Below are positions 7,747-15,760 of a stretch of DNA of 64,000 nucleotides, piece by piece (the first letter of the stretch is position 1; each line of letters opens with the position of its first letter). A model generated the notes under the pieces. It saw nothing but the letters and a program-made list of their open reading frames with translations, did no database searches and was not told where the DNA came from. The translations under genes were made by a program, and so were the position numbers. Source of the stretch: Actinomycetota bacterium (GTDB lineage: Bacteria; Actinomycetota; Geothermincolia; Geothermincolales; RBG-13-55-18); contig JABLXL010000010.1 of the NCBI GenBank assembly GCA_013178005.1, forward strand, positions 1 through 64,000, read 5' to 3'.

Positions 7747-8562
7747 CTACCAGCCTCTCCGGGGCGCCCCCTCCCCCAACAGGAAATCGAACTCGCAGCG
7801 GTAGGCCTCCTCGAGCCGCTCGCTGCCCAGCACCTCCTGGGGACTGCCGTGCAGGTGCATGGTGCGGTTGATGCACACCAGGCTGTCGGCGAAGCGGGCC
7901 AGCACGCTCACGTCGTGGGAAACGAAGATCACGGTGAGGCCCCTCTCGCGTTTGAGCCGGTTCAGCAGGGCAAGGAAGCTTTCCTGTGCCTCGGCGTCAA
8001 GTCCCGCGGTGGGCTCGTCCAGGAGCAGTATGCGCGTCTCCAGGCAGAGAGAACGGGCGAGAAAGGCGCGCTTCTGCTGCCCTCCCGAAAGCTCGCCGAT
8101 GGGGCGCCGCTCGAGGCCTTCCAGGCCCACGGCGCGTATGCTCTCGCGCACCGCTTCCCGGTCTTTGCGGGTGGGGAACCGCAACGGCCCGATGCAGCAC
8201 GCGCGCCCCATCATCACCACGTCGTAAACGCTTACGGGGAAGATGGGGTCAAATAGGACCTGCTGGGGCATGTAGCCGATATGGTGCAGCTCATGCCGGA
8301 GCTCTCCCGGCTGCAGGCCGAGCACCCGCACCTCTCCCCGCGCCGGTCGGACAAGGCCCAGGATGACCTTCATCAGGGTGGTCTTGCCCGCTCCGTTGGG
8401 TCCGATGACGCCCAGGAACGTACCCTCATCCACGGAGAAGGTTATGCCCTCGAGGACCAAGCGGCCGTCCAGCTCCACCCAGACATCCCGGAGCTCGATC
8501 ACCGCCCGGGGCGTGCCCGCACCCCCTGAGAAGAACTCGCTGACCCTGCACCTGCCTGCCAC
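7747..8562 (-). CDS. znuC: Zinc/manganese ABC transporter ATPase
   Basis: The 271-aa ABC ATPase powers metal uptake at the inner face of the membrane. Walker A GPNGAGKT is at residues 54-61. A Q-loop lies in MPQQVLFDP, the signature is LSGGQQKR, Walker B is LLLDEPTAGLD, and the switch histidine is in FVSHD. It starts with GTG, preceded by GAGGAG, only 9 nt after the znuA stop. A tail of about 15 residues after the ABC fold is unremarkable. The gene lies between the binding-protein and permease genes. Confidence 0.9.
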   Translation of the reverse strand: MAGRCRVSEFFSGGAGTPRAVIELRDVWVELDGRLVLEGITFSVDEGTFLGVIGPNGAGKTTLMKVILGLVRPARGEVRVLGLQPGELRHELHHIGYMPQQVLFDPIFPVSVYDVVMMGRACCIGPLRFPTRKDREAVRESIRAVGLEGLERRPIGELSGGQQKRAFLARSLCLETRILLLDEPTAGLDAEAQESFLALLNRLKRERGLTVIFVSHDVSVLARFADSLVCINRTMHLHGSPQEVLGSERLEEAYRCEFDFLLGEGAPRRGW

Positions 8563-8571
8563 CGCCGCTCC

Positions 8572-9594
8572 TCATTCAAGCGCCTGGCGCATCCGCTCCA
8601 CGTCGTGTCTCAAGAGTTTAACAAAGGTGTCGGTTTCGGGATCCTCCGGGTTTCCCAGGGGGTCCAGGATGGCGACCTTAACCTCCCCGCCCGACGCTTC
8701 CGCCACCGCCTCCGCGGCGCGGGGGCTGAACTGTGGCTCCGCGAAGACCACCTTCACTCCTTCTCTTTGTATATCATCGACCAGGCCGGCCACATCGGCG
8801 GCGCTGGGCTCCTTGCCGGGAAGTTCCTCCACCACCCCCACCATCTCGAGGCCGTAGCGTGCGGCGAAGTAGGCCCACGAGGAATGGAAGGCCACGAATT
8901 TCCTGTGGGTGAAAGCACCGACCTGCTCGCTTATCCAGGCATCGAGCTCCTCCAGCTCCTCGATGAAGGCCGAGGCGTTATCCCAGTACTCCTGCTTGTG
9001 CTCCGGGTCAGTTTCGATAAGGGCGTCGCGGATGGCTTGCACCTGGTGGACGGCCAGCCGGGGGTCGAGCCAGACATGGGGATCGTAAATGCCGTGATGA
9101 TGTTCTTCCCCTTCTTGTCCTTCGTCCTCTCGCTCGTGTTCTTCCCCTGCGGCCGGAATCAAATCGCCCTCGGGGATGGCGGCGGCCGTTTCCACCTTCG
9201 TTAACCCGCTGTTGCCCACCTTGTTCAGAATATCCGTGGCCCAGGCTTCAAGCTCCAGCCCGTTCAGGATGAGCAGCCTCGCCTCGGACAGGAACTTCAT
9301 CTGCCCGGAAGTGGGCTCGTAGGTATGGGGGCTAGCGCCCGCGGGCACCAGCAGCTCGACCTCGACCCGGTCGCCGCCCACCTGTTTTGCGAAATCGGCC
9401 AGCGGCGGGATGGAGGCGGCCACCTTTACCTTTCCTCCGGAATCCGCGTCCCGTGCTCCCCCGCATCCCCCTGCCGCCACGGCGAGCAGAAGCGACACCG
9501 AAACCGCCAGCGCCGCACCCAACGGTCGCGACCTTGTTTTCCTGTTGATAATGGTTACCAACTTATCCCCCAGGTCTTGAAATAATGCCAACAT
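8572..9594 (-). CDS. znuA: Zinc/manganese-binding lipoprotein of ABC importer
   Basis: The 340-aa cluster A-I metal-binding protein captures Zn2+ or Mn2+ outside the membrane and delivers it to the ABC permease. A hydrophobic signal ends in the lipobox AAGGC, giving a lipid-anchored Cys at about residue 44. The metal-binding framework is visible: HTYEPTSG, a His/Glu/Asp-rich loop (EHEREDEGQEGEEHHHG) and DPHVWLDP, then FHSSWAY and a late conserved Asp. The charged His-rich loop is characteristic of zinc-specific members. The ATG at 9594 has no Shine-Dalgarno site; TTG at 9561, with GGGGG 6 nt upstream, still gives a complete signal peptide and may be the true start. Confidence 0.88.
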   Translation of the reverse strand: MLALFQDLGDKLVTIINRKTRSRPLGAALAVSVSLLLAVAAGGCGGARDADSGGKVKVAASIPPLADFAKQVGGDRVEVELLVPAGASPHTYEPTSGQMKFLSEARLLILNGLELEAWATDILNKVGNSGLTKVETAAAIPEGDLIPAAGEEHEREDEGQEGEEHHHGIYDPHVWLDPRLAVHQVQAIRDALIETDPEHKQEYWDNASAFIEELEELDAWISEQVGAFTHRKFVAFHSSWAYFAARYGLEMVGVVEELPGKEPSAADVAGLVDDIQREGVKVVFAEPQFSPRAAEAVAEASGGEVKVAILDPLGNPEDPETDTFVKLLRHDVERMRQALE

Positions 9595-9606
9595 TGGAAA
9601 ACGCCT

Positions 9607-10032
9607 TCAGGCTTTGGCCGACGCGAGGCATTCCCCGCAGTAGCCGAAAATGCTCAAGCAGTGCGAGATAACCTGGAAATCGGATTCGCCGCGGACCCTC
9701 TCCTCCAGCTCCTCGAGGTCGCATCCCCGGTAAGGAAAAACGCCGCGGCACGAGACGCACACCAGGTGATGGCGGTGCTCGCCGGTGTTGAGCTCGTAAT
9801 GCTGCGCTTCCTCGTGCAGGTGCACCCGCCGCACGACATCCAGCTCGCACAGAAGCTCCAGGGCGCGGTACACGGTGGCAAGGCCGATGTCGGGCATCTT
9901 CTCCGACGCCAGGAGATGCACGTCCGCCGGATTGAGGGGCCGGCCGGGATGCTCCGCGAACACCTCGATGACCGCCCTTCTCTGGCGGGTCATGCGATAG
10001 CCATGAGACTTAACCCTCCCGTGGGCATCCAT
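9607..10032 (-). CDS. Fur-family metalloregulator (Zur/Fur type)
   Basis: The 141-aa winged-helix repressor has MTRQRRAVIEVFAEHPGRPLNPADVH as the DNA-binding start, the conserved IGLATVYRALELL recognition helix and an HHHLVCVSC metal region. Two CxxC pairs (C..C near residue 95 and CGEC near the end) form the structural zinc site. Encoded 12 nt upstream of znuA in the same direction, it most likely senses zinc and controls the importer. Its own upstream region holds a perfect 7-1-7 Fur-like box (10052-10066), so it should autoregulate. A Fur or Mn-sensing (Mur) role cannot be excluded by sequence. Confidence 0.9.
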   Translation of the reverse strand: MDAHGRVKSHGYRMTRQRRAVIEVFAEHPGRPLNPADVHLLASEKMPDIGLATVYRALELLCELDVVRRVHLHEEAQHYELNTGEHRHHLVCVSCRGVFPYRGCDLEELEERVRGESDFQVISHCLSIFGYCGECLASAKA

Positions 10033-10051
10033 TAAATCCTCCAGATAATAT

Positions 10052-10066
10052 TGAGAATAATTCTCA
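10052..10066 (-). promoter_or_regulatory. Fur-family operator (7-1-7 inverted repeat)
   Basis: TGAGAATAATTCTCA is a perfect 7-1-7 palindrome centred 27 bp upstream of the regulator start. It matches the TGATAATNATTATCA class of Fur boxes at all but one position per arm. It probably controls the whole fur-znuACB operon. Confidence 0.8.
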
Positions 10067-10099
10067 TTTATATCTTAACGGTATTCCCCGTTCCCTTGC

Positions 10100-10200
10100 G
10101 ATGTCAAGCGTGGGGTGACCCGGCATACTTCCGGGTCATGATTGTTGCTTGCAGAAACCGTTGATAGCTCATCCTGATGCCAGGCGCGGGGTAACGCGGT
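10100..10200. repeat. 76-bp-period degenerate repeat
   Basis: GATGTCAAGCGTGGGGTGAC (10100-10119) recurs as GATGCCAGGCGCGGGGTAAC (10176-10195). The gap between the regulator and moaA (10067-10422) otherwise contains only the moaA promoter. Confidence 0.6.
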
Positions 10201-10322
10201 TTCATTTTCCATGCGAAGAATGATCTTGCAGACACCCAGGCTTCCCATCACCTTCCCACAACTGCTCGGTTATCCGGGATCGCCTGGCCTGCGGCCCCTC
10301 ACCAGTCCTCCGCAGACCCCTA

Positions 10323-10331
10323 TGCTATAAT
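10323..10331 (+). promoter_or_regulatory. Extended -10 promoter for moaA operon
   Basis: TGCTATAAT (TGn plus perfect TATAAT) lies about 90 bp upstream of moaA. No good -35 is visible, which fits an extended -10 promoter. No molybdenum-cofactor riboswitch fold was recognised in the leader. Confidence 0.5.
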
Positions 10332-10422
10332 CTCCCCGTGAGCGAAAGACCTGCACAGGCAGTGAACGAGGTGTATGGCGATTGATTATCGCCGTATTTT
10401 TGCCCCTGGAGGGAGCGGTAGT

Positions 10423-11397
10423 ATGACCTCGCTCAAGGACCCCTACTCCCGGACCATCGATTACCTGCGCCTGGCGGTAACCGACCGCTGCAACCTGCGC
10501 TGCGTTTACTGCATGCCTCCAGAGGGAGTGCCCCATCTCTCCCACGACGACATCCTCACCTACGAGGAGATTACGCGCGTGCTGAAGGTGGCGGTCGGCG
10601 CGGGCATAAGCAAGGTGCGCCTGACGGGCGGCGAACCCCTGGTGCGCAAGGACCTTGATCGCCTGGTGAGCGGGATAGCGTCGCTTCGCCCCTCCCTCGA
10701 CATCTCCCTCACCACCAACGGCACCCTCCTCGCCGCCCAAGCGGAGAAACTGGCCGCGGCGGGGCTGCGGCGGGTAAACATCAGCATCGACTCGCTTCGC
10801 GAGGAAACTTACCGCTCCCTGACCCGCACGGGGAGGCTTGCGGACGCCCTGGAGGGGGTGGAGGCCGCCCTCGAGGTGGGCATGGATCCGGTCAAGATCA
10901 ACGTGGTGGTGCTTTCCCACCTGCCGGAAGAGCTGGATGATTTCGTGCGCCTGGCGCGGCGCCTGCCGGTTCACGTGAGGTTCATCGAGTACATGAGCCC
11001 CTGCGGGACCTTCGACGGAGATTACTACGTGCCCGCGGAAACGGTAAGGAAGGCGCTCGAGGAATACGGAGACCTGAGGCGGTGCGAGCCGCCTCCTGGC
11101 GCGGGACCGGCCCGTTACTTCAGCCTGCCCGGCGCGCGCGGCACCTTCGGATTCATATCTCCAGTGAGCTCGCACTTCTGCCCCGAGTGCAACCGCCTGC
11201 GCCTCACCGCCGACGGCAAGCTACGTCCATGCCTCTTTTCCCCCGACGAGATCGACCTGCTCAAGGCCATGCGCGAGGGGGCCGGCGACGGCGACATCCT
11301 CGAGGCCATACGCTCCTCCCTGGCCGCCAAGCCGCGCGATCACGGGGGCCTGGCCAACGGGAGCCCGGGGAGGACCATGTCCCAGATAGGAGGTTGA
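10423..11397 (+). CDS. moaA: GTP 3',8-cyclase MoaA
   Basis: This radical SAM enzyme catalyses the first step of molybdenum cofactor synthesis, GTP to (8S)-3',8-cyclo-7,8-dihydro-GTP. The 324-aa protein has the N-terminal radical SAM [4Fe-4S] motif CNLRCVYC (C23, C27, C30), the SAM-contacting LTGGEPLVRKD, and the C-terminal second-cluster cysteines in HFCPECNRLRLTADGKLRPCLF. It ends in the required Gly-Gly tail (SQIGG). GGAGGGA 8 nt upstream supports ATG 10423 over an in-frame codon at 10375. The gene is the first of moaA-moaC-MOSC-mogA. Confidence 0.96.
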   Translation: MTSLKDPYSRTIDYLRLAVTDRCNLRCVYCMPPEGVPHLSHDDILTYEEITRVLKVAVGAGISKVRLTGGEPLVRKDLDRLVSGIASLRPSLDISLTTNGTLLAAQAEKLAAAGLRRVNISIDSLREETYRSLTRTGRLADALEGVEAALEVGMDPVKINVVVLSHLPEELDDFVRLARRLPVHVRFIEYMSPCGTFDGDYYVPAETVRKALEEYGDLRRCEPPPGAGPARYFSLPGARGTFGFISPVSSHFCPECNRLRLTADGKLRPCLFSPDEIDLLKAMREGAGDGDILEAIRSSLAAKPRDHGGLANGSPGRTMSQIGG

Positions 11398-11400
11398 GAG

Positions 11401-11916
11401 TTGGGGGGAGCCGGTAAGAGCGGCGCTGGCAATCTTTCCCATCTGGACGATTCGGGAAGGGCGAGAATGGTGGACGTCTCGGACAAGGAGACGACCGCCC
11501 GTGCCGCCGTCGCCCAGGCCACGGTGAGCATGCGGAAATCCACCCTCGAGCTCATCCTGGCCGGCGGCGTCAAGAAGGGCGACGTGCTGGCGGTGGCCCA
11601 GGTGGCGGGGATCATGGCCGCCAAGAAAACGAGCGAGATAATACCCATGTGCCACCCCATCGCCATAACCGCCGTGGACATGGAATTCAAGGTGGACGAG
11701 GCCGCCTCAACCATCACCGCCGTGGTCACCGTGAGGACGCGGGACCGCACCGGGGTGGAGATGGAAGCCCTTACCGGCGCGACAGCGGCGGCCCTGACCA
11801 TCTACGACATGTGCAAGGCGGTGGATCGCGACATGACCATAGGAGACGTGAAACTGCTCTTCAAGGAAGGCGGAAAGTCGGGGACCTACGAGCGGAAAGA
11901 GGAAAGGGACCGGTAA
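11401..11916 (+). CDS. moaC: Cyclic pyranopterin monophosphate synthase MoaC
   Basis: MoaC converts the MoaA product to cyclic pyranopterin monophosphate. The 171-aa protein contains MVDVSDKETTARAAVAQA, IPMCHPIAI (active-site Cys/His) and DRTGVEMEALTGATAAALTIYDMCKA, all family signatures. It starts with TTG three bases after the moaA stop, with AGGAGG from the moaA tail as ribosome-binding site. An N-terminal extension of about 20 residues precedes the conserved core. Confidence 0.95.
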   Translation: MGGAGKSGAGNLSHLDDSGRARMVDVSDKETTARAAVAQATVSMRKSTLELILAGGVKKGDVLAVAQVAGIMAAKKTSEIIPMCHPIAITAVDMEFKVDEAASTITAVVTVRTRDRTGVEMEALTGATAAALTIYDMCKAVDRDMTIGDVKLLFKEGGKSGTYERKEERDR

Positions 11917-11952
11917 GGCGAGGTAAAAGGATAGAGCCGGAGGTATGCCCGG

Positions 11953-12396
11953 ATGGTGGAAGGCAGGATTGAGGCGGTCTGCGTGAGCGCGGAGAAGCAC
12001 GTGCAGAAGGAGGCGGTCGAAAGCGCGGTGCTCGTTCCCGGCAAGGGCATAGAGGGCGACGCCCACTATGGCTTCGGCCACCGTCAGGTCAGCCTGCTGG
12101 CGGATGAGAGCGTGGACAAGATGCGGGAAAAGGGGCTCACGGACCTCAAGCCGGGGGCATTCGGGGAGAACCTCCTCACCCGGGGGATCGACCTCCTCGC
12201 GCTGGATATCGGGGACCGCCTGCGGGTGGGAAGCCAGGTGTTGCTGGAGGTCTCGCAGGTGGGCAAGGAGTGCGTGGACCGCTGCGCCATATACTATGCG
12301 GCTGGAGACTGCATCATGCCCCGCGAGGGCATCTTCGCGCGCGTGATCGAGGGGGGGGTCGTAACCCCCGGGGACGCGGTGCGGGTAGAGGAGTGA
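11953..12396 (+). CDS. MOSC domain protein
   Basis: The 147-aa single-domain protein resembles the C-terminal domain of molybdenum cofactor sulfurases (MOSC), which handle sulfur or cofactor transfer. Conserved features include GIEGDAHYG, the QVSLLADES segment, FGENLLTRGIDL and a Cys-containing CVDRCAIYYAAGDCIMPREGIFARVIEGG, where the first cysteine region matches the MOSC active Cys. Small MOSC proteins are often found between moaC and mogA in anaerobes. Its exact reaction is unknown. Confidence 0.88.
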   Translation: MVEGRIEAVCVSAEKHVQKEAVESAVLVPGKGIEGDAHYGFGHRQVSLLADESVDKMREKGLTDLKPGAFGENLLTRGIDLLALDIGDRLRVGSQVLLEVSQVGKECVDRCAIYYAAGDCIMPREGIFARVIEGGVVTPGDAVRVEE

Positions 12397-12498
12397 ACCA
12401 GGTGGACGCCTTTCGTAAAGGCGCAGCTGGTATAAGCCCGTGACGAGGGTTAACGCCAGGTGGACGCGGCGAAAGGGAAAACGAGAAAAGGCGAAGGG

Positions 12499-12999
12499 AT
12501 GACGAAGGCCTACAGGGTGGCGATCCTCACGGTAAGCGACAAGGGATCGCGCGGGGAGCGGGAGGACCTCTCGGGATCTGCCCTGGAGGAGGCTGTCCTC
12601 GCCCAGGGATGGAGCGTGGCGGTGCGGGAGCTGGTCCCGGACGAGGAGGAGGCCATCGCGGCGCGCCTCGAGCATTACTGCGACGAGCTCGGGGTGGACC
12701 TGGTGCTCACCACCGGGGGAACGGGGCTGAGCCCCCGGGACGTGACGCCGGAGGCCACGCGGCGGATCATCCAACGGGATGCGCCGGGCTTCGCCGAGGC
12801 CATGCGCGCCGCATCCCTGGCCAAAACCCCCCACGCCATGCTCTCGCGCGCCGTCAGCGGCATGCGCGGCTCCACCCTTATCGTGAACCTTCCGGGCAGC
12901 CCCCGTGGCGCGAGGGAGAACCTGGAGGTCATCCTCCCCGCACTCCCCCACGGCCTGGACAAGCTGCGCGGGGACGGCGGGGAATGCGCCGTTCCCTGA
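12499..12999 (+). CDS. mogA: Molybdopterin adenylyltransferase MogA/MoaB family
   Basis: The 166-aa protein activates molybdopterin by adenylation before metal insertion. It has the family core VAILTVSDKGSRGEREDLSG, LVLTTGGTGLSPRDVTPEAT (TTGGTG binding loop) and LIVNLPGSPRGARENL. The ATG at 12499 follows AAGGCGAAGGG; an upstream codon at 12460 lacks support. Last gene of the cofactor cluster. Confidence 0.92.
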   Translation: MTKAYRVAILTVSDKGSRGEREDLSGSALEEAVLAQGWSVAVRELVPDEEEAIAARLEHYCDELGVDLVLTTGGTGLSPRDVTPEATRRIIQRDAPGFAEAMRAASLAKTPHAMLSRAVSGMRGSTLIVNLPGSPRGARENLEVILPALPHGLDKLRGDGGECAVP

Positions 13000-13012
13000 A
13001 GGTTGGGGCGAT

Positions 13013-13040
13013 TTGAAAAGGGTGTGGAAACGGTTATAAT
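13013..13040 (+). promoter_or_regulatory. Sigma70-type promoter
   Basis: TTGAAA and TATAAT are separated by 16 bp and lie 20 bp upstream of the 13061 start, in the gap after mogA. This separates the following gene from the cofactor operon. Confidence 0.72.
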
Positions 13041-13060
13041 ATCCCTGTCTTTCGCCCTAC

Positions 13061-13552
13061 ATGGAGCCCGAACTGAATATCGCACCTGCGGAGGTTGCCG
13101 TGCTGACCAGAAGATTCGTAAAAATGATCGAGACCAGGGCGGACAAGGTGGCAAAGCTCTGGTTGAAAGAGGTCCGGCAGTCCAGATACACCCCCACCTA
13201 CCACCACTTCCCCGAGGAGCTCCTTTTTGAAAGGGCCATGGCGGTCTACGAGCGGCTGGGGTACTGGTTGAGCCCGGAGACCAAGAAGGAGGAGATAAGG
13301 CATTTCTACATGAACCTGGGCCAGCGACGCTACCAGGAGGGTTTCCGGCTCGAGGAAGTGATCATGGCGCTTATCCTGTTGAAAAGATACCTGTGGCTGG
13401 AGGTCCTTTCGGAGGGGCTGACCCAGACCAACCTCGAGCTCTACCAGGCACTGGAGCTCAACAACCAGGTGGTCCTCTACTTCGACCGCGCCATCTACTA
13501 CACCACCCTCGGATACATGGAAGCCTTGGACGCCGCCAAGGCCACGGGCTGA
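13061..13552 (+). CDS. RsbRD N-terminal-like helical sensor protein
   Basis: This 163-aa helical protein resembles the RsbRD_N domain (N-terminal sensor of RsbR-type co-antagonists and of some kinases). Features are a W-x-x-E-V-R/Y-pattern helix (WLKEVRQSRYTPTY), a long MNLGQRRYQEGFRLEEVIMALILLKRYLW segment and an ALELNNQVVLYFDRAIYYTTLGY end. No STAS or kinase domain follows, so it is a stand-alone sensor domain. It has its own promoter. The N-terminal helical region of the histidine kinase at 47671-49383 looks broadly similar. The assignment is family-level only. Confidence 0.65.
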   Translation: MEPELNIAPAEVAVLTRRFVKMIETRADKVAKLWLKEVRQSRYTPTYHHFPEELLFERAMAVYERLGYWLSPETKKEEIRHFYMNLGQRRYQEGFRLEEVIMALILLKRYLWLEVLSEGLTQTNLELYQALELNNQVVLYFDRAIYYTTLGYMEALDAAKATG

Positions 13553-13798
13553 AACGAGCTTGGCGTAAGCCCGCGGCGCCGCGAACGCCCTTCCCTGAGA
13601 TCGGGCAATCCATCCGAAAAACGACTTGAAAACTTGCATGGTTGACACTGGACACGCGAATCGGTGTATGAAGCGTTTCCTGCTGCTCATGGAAGACGCA
13701 CTTAGCCGCCCCTCCAGAGAGGCGGGCGCGGAAGAGATGGAATAGAGGCGCTCCGTGTTTCAGGCATGGGGCAGGGGCCATCCCCGAAGGAGGATAAA

Positions 13799-14425
13799 TT
13801 GCAGCTTGTACTGGTAAGGCACGGGGAAACCGAATACAACCGCGCGGATGTCTTCCGCGGACGCCTCGACCTTCCCCTTAACGAAAGGGGGCGCGAACAG
13901 GCCGAGGCGGCAGCGCGCTACCTGGAAGGCGAGGCTTTCGAGGCTTTCTATTCCAGCCCCATGGAACGGTCCATGCAGACCGCGCGGGCTATCGCCGCCC
14001 CGCACAAAGGCCGGGTGGAGGCGCTCGAGCATTTCATCGACGTCGACTACGGCGAGTGGAGCGGAAAGAACATCGAGGAGATCGGAAAGGCCTGGCCGGA
14101 GGAGTTCGCGTCCTGGGCAGAAGACCCCGAGAACACCGTGTTCCCCGGAGGGGAGTCGGTGCGGGAGGTGCGGGAGAGGTTGGAGGCGGGCCTGGAGTGG
14201 TTGGCCTCCCGCCACGCGGGGACGGTGCTGCTGGTGGGGCACAAGCTCATCAACCGCATGGTCATCTGCATCGTCCTCGACCTGCCCACGCGGGGCATCT
14301 GGAAGGTGGAACAGTCCAACGGGGCGATAAACGTCATCGACCGCGGGGAGCGGGGGTGGGTGCTGCGGCGCATGAACGACGTCGCGCACCTCCGCGGCCT
14401 GGAGAGCAACGATCAAAGGACCTGA
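13799..14425 (+). CDS. Histidine phosphatase (phosphoglycerate mutase family)
   Basis: The 208-aa branch-1 histidine phosphatase has the catalytic RHGE at residues 7-10 (LVRHGETEYN), YSSPMERSMQTA, an acidic residue in DVDYGEWSG and the second histidine in VLLVGHK (about H148). Members include cofactor-dependent phosphoglycerate mutases, CobC and broad phosphatases; the substrate is not readable. GGAGG at 13789-13793 lies 5 nt before TTG 13799, giving the normal family start. The ATG at 13766 lies upstream of that site and is unlikely. The stop region is duplicated 76 bp downstream. Confidence 0.85.
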   Translation: MQLVLVRHGETEYNRADVFRGRLDLPLNERGREQAEAAARYLEGEAFEAFYSSPMERSMQTARAIAAPHKGRVEALEHFIDVDYGEWSGKNIEEIGKAWPEEFASWAEDPENTVFPGGESVREVRERLEAGLEWLASRHAGTVLLVGHKLINRMVICIVLDLPTRGIWKVEQSNGAINVIDRGERGWVLRRMNDVAHLRGLESNDQRT

Positions 14426-14687
14426 TGGTTGCGCCTTCGTCTTCTTGCCTGAGGTCCAGGACGAGATCGTGGTCTTGGAGAGCAACGATCAAAAGGCCTG
14501 TGAGCTGCGCCGGATTCGCTGATTGCCGAGCGCCTTTGCCGTTGCCCTTGTCCTCTAGGTGGTCGTCCAGCCAGAGCTCCCTCTCCTCGGCCATGAGACG
14601 CTGCATAATCGCCTTTTCCCTCTGCTTGACCTCTTCCCTTACCTGTGTGACCATTTTTCTTGAGGCATGTTCATCACGTTCAGTCAT
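14334..14687 (-). CDS. Small charged protein of unknown function
   Basis: The 117-aa frame starts at ATG 14687 behind an excellent AAGGAGGA site. The first 50 residues (MTERDEHASRKMVTQVREEV then KQREKAIMQRLMAEERELWL) are highly charged and predicted helical. The rest is low-complexity and lies antisense to the duplicated end of the phosphatase gene, so the original C-terminus may have been replaced by the duplication. No family was recognised. The start site sits inside a long hairpin (14686-14734), which argues that the N-terminal part is a real, regulated gene. Confidence 0.45.
   Translation of the reverse strand: MTERDEHASRKMVTQVREEVKQREKAIMQRLMAEERELWLDDHLEDKGNGKGARQSANPAQLTGLLIVALQDHDLVLDLRQEDEGATIRSFDRCSPGRGGARRRSCAAAPTPAPRGR
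14399..14512. repeat. 76-bp-period duplication of phosphatase 3' end
   Basis: GGAGAGCAACGATCAAAGG (14401) followed by the stop region recurs at 14477 as GGAGAGCAACGATCAAAAGG and then TGCGCC. The period is 76 bp. Confidence 0.7.
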
Positions 14688-14734
14688 AGCCTTCCTCCTT
14701 GTTTGGTTGTTCACCTATACAAGAGGAAGGCTAT
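14686..14734 (-). promoter_or_regulatory. Hairpin masking a ribosome-binding site
   Basis: On the minus strand ATAGCCTTCCTCTTGT (14734-14719) can pair with ACAAGGAGGAAGGCTAT (14702-14686). This is a 12-bp perfect stem plus a 4-bp extension with one bulge and a 16-nt loop. The Shine-Dalgarno site and the first base pair of the ATG of the small gene are inside the stem, which suggests translational control. Confidence 0.55.
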
Positions 14735-15000
14735 CTATTGTCGCCCTAGGAGTCCAGACACAAATTGTTATACGCTACCGGCCAGCGAGGAGCCCGTCCG
14801 TATTTTCTGCTTGCGCTTTCGATAGAAAAAATATGATCCTGAATATCTCTGCCTGCCGCTAATCTGTTTAACACACCGGAAAAGACAGCCTTATGACCGA
14901 TTGAATCGGCAGATAGCCCAGGCTTCAGGCCGATGGCCAGGCCAGACCCCCAGGCCAACTGTCGTGAGCGTGCCCGGCATGGACACGTCCTGGTGTAGGG

Positions 15001-15006
15001 TATAAT
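15001..15006 (+). promoter_or_regulatory. -10 element upstream of DUF5318 gene
   Basis: A perfect TATAAT lies 33 bp before the start; TGGACA lies 15 bp further upstream as a possible -35. It would drive the DUF5318-cooT pair. Confidence 0.4.
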
Positions 15007-15038
15007 GGACGCGACGGAAAGAAAGGAAGTGATCGAGC

Positions 15039-15413
15039 TTGAGGTGCGTGGCCACGACGGTTGATTATACCTTGCGCAAACGGTCCGTGCTGCGCGATTT
15101 CCGCTGCGGGCGACTCTCGGTGTACGACGTCTGCGACGCCCATCCGGAGATCCGCCGTATCGCCACCAACGTGGGCGAGAGGACTTCCTGCCTGTGCCCG
15201 GTTTGCCGCAAGGAGAACCTGCGCCTGCTCAACTTCGTCTATGGCAACGAGCTGGAATCCGACAACGGCCGCGTATATCCAACCGAGGCCGTTTTCGACG
15301 GGCTGCGGAAAAGGTACCGTGATTTCACCTGTTACGTGGTGGAGGTCTGTATAGGCTGCAACTGGAACCACCTGGTGCGCAGCATCAACTTTAAGAACGC
15401 CGGAGGTGGCTGA
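15039..15413 (+). CDS. DUF5318 family protein
   Basis: The 124-aa protein belongs to a conserved, largely actinobacterial family of unknown function. The N-terminal VDYTLRKRSVLRDFRCGRLSVYDVCDA is typical, and two CxxC pairs (C53/C56 and C104/C107) likely bind zinc. It starts with TTG after AAAGGAAG; an in-frame GTG at 15048 is an alternative. The stop is one base before the cooT ATG, so the two are co-translated here, an uncommon pairing. Confidence 0.78.
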   Translation: MRCVATTVDYTLRKRSVLRDFRCGRLSVYDVCDAHPEIRRIATNVGERTSCLCPVCRKENLRLLNFVYGNELESDNGRVYPTEAVFDGLRKRYRDFTCYVVEVCIGCNWNHLVRSINFKNAGGG

Positions 15414-15414
15414 G

Positions 15415-15606
15415 ATGTGCGAATCCCACGCCTATCTTCTGGAGGGCGAGGAAGAGCGGTTGATCATGGAGGACGTGATCAGCATCAGAGAGGAAGGGGG
15501 CAAGGTCATCCTCTCCAACATCATCGGGGAGGAAAGCGCGCTTGACGCCGAGGTCGCCTCCATCACCCTCCTCGAGCATAAGGTCCTGCTCAAGCTGACC
15601 GGCTGA
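15415..15606 (+). CDS. cooT: CooT-family nickel-binding protein
   Basis: This 63-aa protein begins MCESHAYL, the CooT hallmark in which Cys2 binds nickel. It is built of short beta strands. In Rhodospirillum rubrum CooT assists CO dehydrogenase nickel supply; other CooT proteins occur beside corrinoid methyltransferases. GGAGG 8 nt upstream fixes ATG 15415. The gene is translationally linked to the DUF5318 gene and distant from cooC (3222-4001). Confidence 0.85.
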   Translation: MCESHAYLLEGEEERLIMEDVISIREEGGKVILSNIIGEESALDAEVASITLLEHKVLLKLTG

Positions 15607-15760
15607 CGTCCCCGCCAAGCGCGGGCATGAGGCGGTCGGGATAATACGGGTAAAATCTCGGCGCACTAAACCAATACGGCGTCGCTTTCAGGCGTGGGCG
15701 GCCGGTTTATGGGTGGGCCTGAGCCCTGGGCAATATGCCGCCGGTGGTTCTCCAGCCCGT

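Noticed and set aside
10067-10422. Molybdenum cofactor riboswitch upstream of moaA
   Set aside because: No matching stem arrangement was seen; the region is mainly a degenerate repeat plus a promoter.
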